64,000 nucleotides of DNA from Flavihumibacter fluvii (GTDB lineage: Bacteria; Bacteroidota; Bacteroidia; Chitinophagales; Chitinophagaceae): assembly GCF_018595675.2 (NCBI RefSeq), contig NZ_CP092333.1:2504001-2568000 (forward strand), in the 5' to 3' direction. A model generated the notes under the pieces. It had not been told where the DNA came from. It saw only the letters and a list, made by a program, of their open reading frames with translations, and ran no database searches. The position numbers were made by a program, and so were the translations under genes. Shown piece after piece: positions 59,608 to 64,000 of this stretch; position 1 is the stretch's first letter; each line of letters begins with the position of its first letter.

Positions 59608-60594
59608 CTACTTGCTGTTTTTCAAATATTCCTGCCGCATTACTTTGGCGGTCTTATGCTCACCGGTATGGCTCCAGCCTGGGGGCATGAAGATATAGGC
59701 GATCTTGTTCTTTATCCCAGGGGCCCTGGATACATCTCTTGCCAAGGCGACAATTTCACCGAAATAAACATCCCAAAAATTGTTAGCGTTCATCTGGCGG
59801 GTTATTCCGTATTCAGGTGGCAGGCTTTTTTCTTCCGGCTGGAATGTGCCCAATACCTTGTCCCAAATATTCAGAAGGTTACAAAAATTAGTATCCATGT
59901 ATAAAGGATTCCGGGCATGATGCACCCGGTGATGCGAAGGTGTTAAGATAAATTTTTCCAGGAATCCAAGGCGGCCGTTTTTCAGGATATTTTCGCCAAC
60001 ATGGATAAAAGCGCCCCAGGTACCATCGATGAACATGATAAAAAATAACAATGGCGGATTAACACCCATTAAAATACAGATCGTCGTCCGTATAACATCC
60101 GCATAAGGTGCTTCCAGGAAAAAATGTGCATAGGTTACAGAAAGGTTCATGGTCTGAGGCGCATGATGGGTGGAATGAAGGCACCAAAACAGGCGCACTT
60201 TGTGTCCAAAATAATGGTAAATAAAATGGGCAAACTCCCAAACAATATATCCGTAAATAAGCCAATACCAGTTAAAGCCGGTTTTGATAATGCTGTATTC
60301 TTCAAAAAATCCAATACAAAAACTTACTGCTGCAATGGAGATAAACCGAGAAATAAAGCGATTGAAAACAAAAATTATAAACTGGACCTTATAATCTTCA
60401 ATCTTAAATTTCCTATATACAACTGCTCTAATTATTTCAACCAGCAATAAAAATGGTATCAACGGGTTAATTGCTCCAAGTATGCCATCCAACGTATTCA
60501 GGCTGCTGTAATCGCCTGAATTAAACATTTTAAGCCAATTGCTGATACCAAGAAATCCAATAAGCTCATCTTTTAAAATATTCAACCAGTTCAT
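59608..60594 (-). CDS. Sterol-desaturase-family (fatty acid hydroxylase) membrane protein
   Basis: A 328-residue protein with four to five hydrophobic segments. It carries the three histidine boxes of the diiron fatty-acid hydroxylase superfamily, HFIYHYFGH (about 138-146), HSTHHA and HRVHHA. These integral-membrane enzymes hydroxylate or desaturate lipids; the substrate is unknown, and sphingolipid or ornithine-lipid hydroxylation would be plausible in this phylum. Confidence 0.9.
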   Translation of the reverse strand: MNWLNILKDELIGFLGISNWLKMFNSGDYSSLNTLDGILGAINPLIPFLLLVEIIRAVVYRKFKIEDYKVQFIIFVFNRFISRFISIAAVSFCIGFFEEYSIIKTGFNWYWLIYGYIVWEFAHFIYHYFGHKVRLFWCLHSTHHAPQTMNLSVTYAHFFLEAPYADVIRTTICILMGVNPPLLFFIMFIDGTWGAFIHVGENILKNGRLGFLEKFILTPSHHRVHHARNPLYMDTNFCNLLNIWDKVLGTFQPEEKSLPPEYGITRQMNANNFWDVYFGEIVALARDVSRAPGIKNKIAYIFMPPGWSHTGEHKTAKVMRQEYLKNSK

Positions 60595-60645
60595 ATTGCA
60601 AGTATATCGTTAGTGTTAATTTCAGCCAATATAGAATTTTTTCCA

Positions 60646-60674
60646 TAAAAAAAGCTGCCAGTAACTGGCAGCTT
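60646..60674 (-). terminator. Intrinsic terminator of the zinc-ribbon gene
   Basis: Arms AAGCTGCCAGT and ACTGGCAGCTT with a one-base loop centre; on the minus strand followed by TTTTTATGG. It begins about 27 bases after the zinc-ribbon stop. Confidence 0.88.
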
Positions 60675-60700
60675 AATAAAGTATCATAACAAGTATCCAA

Positions 60701-61456
60701 TTATTTTACCTCAACTCCGTCATTCAGTTCATTATCCACCAAAATCCTACCGCAGTTCTCACATACAATAATTTTTTTGCGTTGTTTGATCTCGCTCTGC
60801 CGCTGTGGCGGAATGGCATTAAAGCAACCACCGCAGGCATCACGAACAACCGGAACAACAGATAATCCATTGCGGTAATTTTTCCGGATACGATCATATG
60901 AATGCAATAACCTTGGGTCTACTTTCTCGCGGGCATCAGCAGCCAGTTTATTGAAATGTTTTTCTTCAGCTTCGGTTGTTGAGATGATCTTTTCCAGTTC
61001 ATCCTTTTTATGCTTTAACACACCATCTTTGGTAGCAATCGTCTTTTTAGCTTTTTCCAGTCCAACTACTTTATCCTGGATTTCTTCCTGTGCATCCTTG
61101 ATATGCTTTTCTGCCAGCTTGACTTCGAGCTGCTGCATTTCAATTTCCTTGGTAATGGCTTCAAACTCACGACTGTTCTTCACATTCGTGCTTTGTTTTT
61201 CATATTTATTGATCAGGGCCTCTGCATCCTTTATCGCTTCTTTCTTCTGGTTGATAAATTCGTTGATGCCATTGATCTCTTCTTCGATACGGGTCTGGCG
61301 GGCATTCAAACCCTGGATCTCATCTTCCAGGTCACTTACTTCGATCGGCAATTCTCCTTTCAGGATCTGGAATTCATCGATCTTGGATTCGATCTTTTGT
61401 AATGCTACCAGTGAAACCAGTTTTTCTTCAACCGAAAAGTCTTTAACAGTTGCCAT
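60701..61456 (-). CDS. Coiled-coil protein with C4 zinc ribbon
   Basis: A 251-residue protein. A long antiparallel coiled coil (about 10-180) contains RIEEEINGINEFINQKKEAI and similar charged heptads. A C-terminal C4 zinc ribbon has CGGCFNAIPPQ and CENCGRILV. The family (C4-type zinc ribbon, CT398/FlgZ-like) is widespread; a role in transcription or protein secretion has been proposed for relatives. It lies 14 bases downstream of the Nif3-like gene, a common gene pair. Confidence 0.9.
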   Translation of the reverse strand: MATVKDFSVEEKLVSLVALQKIESKIDEFQILKGELPIEVSDLEDEIQGLNARQTRIEEEINGINEFINQKKEAIKDAEALINKYEKQSTNVKNSREFEAITKEIEMQQLEVKLAEKHIKDAQEEIQDKVVGLEKAKKTIATKDGVLKHKKDELEKIISTTEAEEKHFNKLAADAREKVDPRLLHSYDRIRKNYRNGLSVVPVVRDACGGCFNAIPPQRQSEIKQRKKIIVCENCGRILVDNELNDGVEVK

Positions 61457-61470
61457 ATTTATTTTTGAAA

Positions 61471-62568
61471 TTAGATATAATAATTCACCGGGTTCGTCAG
61501 CACTCCCGTTTTGAAGACGGCAAAGGTAGGAAATTTTTCCGCCAAAATATCATATAAGAGGTCTACTGTGTATTGCTCACTTTCAAAATGGCCAACATCG
61601 GCTATTACCAGTCTGCCATTACCATCAAAAAAATCATGATACTTCATGTCCGCCGTTATATATATATCTGCCTTCAATTGTAATGCCTTATTAATCAAGA
61701 AACTACCTGCCCCACCACAAAGCGCTACCTTTTTAATGGGTTTGCCAAGTAATGGAGTATGCCGAATTACCGGCACTTTGAATATAGCCTTTAGCCGAGC
61801 CAGAAAGGACTGCTCGGACATCTCTTCCTGCAGGTCACCAACCATCCCTGAACCTACCATGTCGTACCCATTACTAAGCATTACCAGGTCATATGCCACC
61901 TCTTCATAGGGGTGGCTAGCTTCCAAAGCCTCAACTATACTTACTTCCAACTGCACAGGATAGATAACTTCCAGTTTAGTTTCCTTTACACTACTCCTTT
62001 CCCCGGGTTTGCCCAAAAAAGGCTGGGTTTCTGGCCCTGGCGTAAAAGTTCCCCTGCCGGATGCTTCAAAACTGCATTCACTATATTGGCCAATATGCCC
62101 CGCTCCTGCGTAAAACAGCGCATTCCGAACCTTTTCCAAGTGGTCATCCGGAACGAAACAATACATTTTTTTGAGTAGTCCATCCTTGGGTTGCATAATT
62201 TGCGGGCCTTGCAGGGCAAGCAGGCTGGCAATTTTACCATTTACCCCCTGATGCACATTATCCAGGTTGGTATGGATGGCCAGAATAGCCACCTCATTCC
62301 GAATAGCCTTAAGGAGGGCTTTCTCTACATAATTTTTGCCTGTTATTCTCTTTAAGCCGGAAAAAACGATGGGATGATGGGCAATTACCAGGTTACAACC
62401 CTTTTGAATTGCGTCCTCAATAACAGGTTCTGTAGCGTCAAGGGCCACCATAATTCCGGTACAGTCCCAACCAGGGTCGCCACACAAAAGCCCCGAATTG
62501 TCGTAAGTTTCCTGGTAAATAAAAGGGGCAAAGGCATCTGCCACCCCAATGATCTGGCTGATTTGCAT
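61471..62568 (-). CDS. Nif3-like (DUF34) dinuclear-metal-centre protein
   Basis: From the ATG at 62566-62568 a 365-residue protein: AFAPFIYQETYDNSGLLCGD, the metal ligands in VIAHHPIVFSGLK and IHTNLDNV, an inserted PII-like domain (about 130-235, KMYCFVPDDHLEKVRNALF), and the second metal half with VALCGGAGSFL and IADVGHFESEQ. It is widely conserved, possibly a GTP cyclohydrolase-like or metal-insertion protein. An ATG 26 codons earlier adds non-conserved sequence and is rejected. Confidence 0.92.
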   Translation of the reverse strand: MQISQIIGVADAFAPFIYQETYDNSGLLCGDPGWDCTGIMVALDATEPVIEDAIQKGCNLVIAHHPIVFSGLKRITGKNYVEKALLKAIRNEVAILAIHTNLDNVHQGVNGKIASLLALQGPQIMQPKDGLLKKMYCFVPDDHLEKVRNALFYAGAGHIGQYSECSFEASGRGTFTPGPETQPFLGKPGERSSVKETKLEVIYPVQLEVSIVEALEASHPYEEVAYDLVMLSNGYDMVGSGMVGDLQEEMSEQSFLARLKAIFKVPVIRHTPLLGKPIKKVALCGGAGSFLINKALQLKADIYITADMKYHDFFDGNGRLVIADVGHFESEQYTVDLLYDILAEKFPTFAVFKTGVLTNPVNYYI

Positions 62569-62665
62569 ATTATAAAGATAATTTGAGCTGGCGCAATTAT
62601 TGCTAAGTTTATTCCATTCACACACATTCCTGGTTCCTGAAATCATTTAAAACCCAAATAATGGT

Positions 62666-62965
62666 ATGAAAAAGCTAAGCATTCTTTTATCCGAGATGCG
62701 CCTGATGGATTTCCGAACCGGAGGCTGTGATACTATTATAGAAAAAGTGTGGGCATTTTTTAGAAAAGAATTATGGGAAAGCAGCGATCTCTTTCTTAAG
62801 ACGCTAACAGGACTCTGGCTGGAATTAATACAATTTAATGCAGCCCCTGATTTTTACAGCCCAAGGGTGATTTCAGAATTGTCGAAAATGCGATTTCAGG
62901 CCACACCCAAAGGCACCCTTTACTTAATTGAAGAAATAAAGCCCAGTGAAGGATATCCCGAATAA
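62666..62965 (+). CDS. Unknown 99-residue protein
   Basis: A 99-residue soluble protein starting MKKLSILLSEMRLMDFRTGG, with LWESSDLFLKTLTGLWLELI and a C-terminal ATPKGTLYLIEEIKPSEGYP. I do not recognise a family. The frame fills the spacer between the divergent Nif3-like gene and the carboxypeptidase and has codon use like its neighbours, so it may be real. It lies 56 bases before the carboxypeptidase start on the same strand. Confidence 0.5.
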   Translation: MKKLSILLSEMRLMDFRTGGCDTIIEKVWAFFRKELWESSDLFLKTLTGLWLELIQFNAAPDFYSPRVISELSKMRFQATPKGTLYLIEEIKPSEGYPE

Positions 62966-63021
62966 GGAGGTATCTATAAACCAATTGTTTCCTTAGATTG
63001 CAGGCAGAATTGATTTATCCA

Positions 63022-64000
63022 ATGTCTCAGCTTACCAAAACCGAAACCTTATATGAGCAGTATGTGCAGGAATTACAGCAGATAGCTGATATCCGCTATG
63101 CTGTCGCCCTGCTGCAATGGGACCAGGAAACCTATATGCCTTCTTCCGGAGCTGATTTCAGGTCCAGGCAAATCGCCACCCTTAGTGAACTGGCGCATTC
63201 CATGTTTACCGCAGCACCGTTTGGCAATTTAATTGAAACACTTCAACAACGAAATGACCTTTCCCCTGATCAGCAATCTAATATCAACCTAAGCAGGTAT
63301 GATTTTGAGCAACAGGTAAAACTTCCATCAGCATTTGTAAGAAGTATTAGTGAAACCACCTCAAAAGCTTATCATGCCTGGATCGATGCCAGGAAAGCCA
63401 ATGATTTCAAGGTTTTCAGCCCAAGGCTTGAAGAGCTTGTCTCGTTGAAAAAACAGGAAGCTGAATTGCTTGGATATTCCGGCCATCCATATAATGCCTT
63501 GCTGAACCAATTTGAACGGGCCTGTACAACCGACATTCTGGATGCCGCTTTTCAACAGTTGGTGCCGCCATTGCAACAATTATTGCAGAAAATCAGTCAA
63601 TGCCGCCAGGTTGATGACCATCTCCTGAAACAGTATTATCCGGAAGGAGATCAATGGCAGTTTGGGATGGAGTTGCTGCAACGTATGGGATTTGACTTAA
63701 ATGCAGGCAGGCAGGACCGATCCGAACATCCTTTTACCATAAATTTCAATAGCAAGGATGTTCGCATTACCACCCGGGTTGATGAACAGGATATAAGTAA
63801 TATGACCTGGAGTACCATTCATGAACTGGGCCATGCATTTTATGAACAAGGCCTGCCTTCAGAACAATATGGACTTCCCCTTGGCGAATATGCATCCCTT
63901 GGTATCCATGAATCACAATCGCGGCTATGGGAAAATAATGTTGGGCGAAGCAAGGCCTGGACCAGGAATTTCCTCCCAGTCCTGCAACACTATTTTCCAA
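63022..64000 (+). CDS. Carboxypeptidase Taq (M32), N-terminal part (runs off the window)
   Basis: From the ATG at 63022 326 residues are visible. The start is MSQLTKTETLYEQYVQELQQ, followed by LLQWDQETYMPSSGADFRSR and QIATLSELAH. The zinc motif is TWSTIHELGHAFYEQGLP near residue 272, then GEYASLGIHESQSRLWENN. These are hallmarks of the M32 thermostable metallocarboxypeptidases, which trim C-terminal residues in the cytosol. Full members have about 500 residues; the last third lies beyond the window. Confidence 0.95.
   Translation, partial: MSQLTKTETLYEQYVQELQQIADIRYAVALLQWDQETYMPSSGADFRSRQIATLSELAHSMFTAAPFGNLIETLQQRNDLSPDQQSNINLSRYDFEQQVKLPSAFVRSISETTSKAYHAWIDARKANDFKVFSPRLEELVSLKKQEAELLGYSGHPYNALLNQFERACTTDILDAAFQQLVPPLQQLLQKISQCRQVDDHLLKQYYPEGDQWQFGMELLQRMGFDLNAGRQDRSEHPFTINFNSKDVRITTRVDEQDISNMTWSTIHELGHAFYEQGLPSEQYGLPLGEYASLGIHESQSRLWENNVGRSKAWTRNFLPVLQHYFP

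Noticed and set aside
60951-61514. Plus-strand frame of 187 codons rich in Ser/Phe/Leu
   Set aside because: Antisense of the charged coiled coil in the zinc-ribbon gene, which naturally gives such a composition.

Overview
The window is a stretch of a Bacteroidota chromosome, most likely from the family Chitinophagaceae. The evidence is the promoter type (a -7 element TAnnTTTG close to many start codons, in the best case 19 bases downstream of TTG), the eukaryote-like citrate synthase, a GIN-domain (DUF2807) lipoprotein, DUF6728 and DUF2795 small proteins, a GH144-like glucanase, and many secreted proteins with Bacteroidota-type signal peptides or lipoboxes. The family assignment is inferred; no rRNA is present. 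Most of the window is ordinary core genome, densely packed on both strands.

Layout. 1-5154: start of sucA (2-oxoglutarate dehydrogenase E1), rpsT, a MORN-repeat protein, a GIN-domain lipoprotein, guaA and a periplasmic-binding-fold protein. 5264-10786: an eroded ligase-associated DNA-repair cassette. The exonuclease and ATP-dependent ligase survive only as a fused, frameshifted scar, a RoxA-like dihaem cytochrome gene sits beside it, and the Lhr-like helicase and the endonuclease PdeM remain intact. 10783-20809: a histone-deacetylase-like hydrolase, an XRE/S24 repressor with a long operator-like palindrome, surE, lpxB, a TauE-type exporter with a Crp/FNR-like site, a cardiolipin-synthase-type phospholipase D protein, a YtxH protein, a membrane-bound hydrolase, a glyoxalase fragment and a nucleotidase. 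20806-27896: sugar and cell-surface metabolism (Gfo/Idh/MocA oxidoreductase, EEP phosphatase, beta-helix protein, GH144-like glucanase, DoxX) with a WYL regulator and a DinB protein.

28207-45197: tRNA-Ala(GGC), a YceI protein, citrate synthase, LptF/LptG permease, tgt, a glycosyltransferase, rsmG, an orphan NarL-type response regulator flanked by related inverted repeats, a perfect 58-bp palindrome, an M1 peptidase, an OmpA lipoprotein, TPR and PepSY-like proteins, rsmI, purS, pssA, aminopeptidase P and pckA. 45277-52291: a GH32 enzyme, a DUF922 protease and a putative peptide-export locus. This locus has a C39-peptidase ABC transporter, an HlyD adaptor, and two small genes too short for routine annotation whose products look like double-glycine (Gly-Gly and Gly-Ala) leader peptides. 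52500-64000: deoxynucleoside kinase, trpS, gatC, two LolD/MacB-type ATPases around a cobalamin adenosyltransferase, a DUF2795 protein, fabI, recN, a sterol-desaturase-family protein, a coiled-coil zinc-ribbon protein, a Nif3-like protein, an unknown protein and the start of an M32 carboxypeptidase.

The best candidates for something undescribed are the small-peptide export locus at 47.4-52.3 kb and the naturally broken ligase-associated repair cassette at 5.2-10.8 kb. The response-regulator inverted repeats and the 58-bp palindrome at 35.2-36.1 kb are the most striking non-coding structures.
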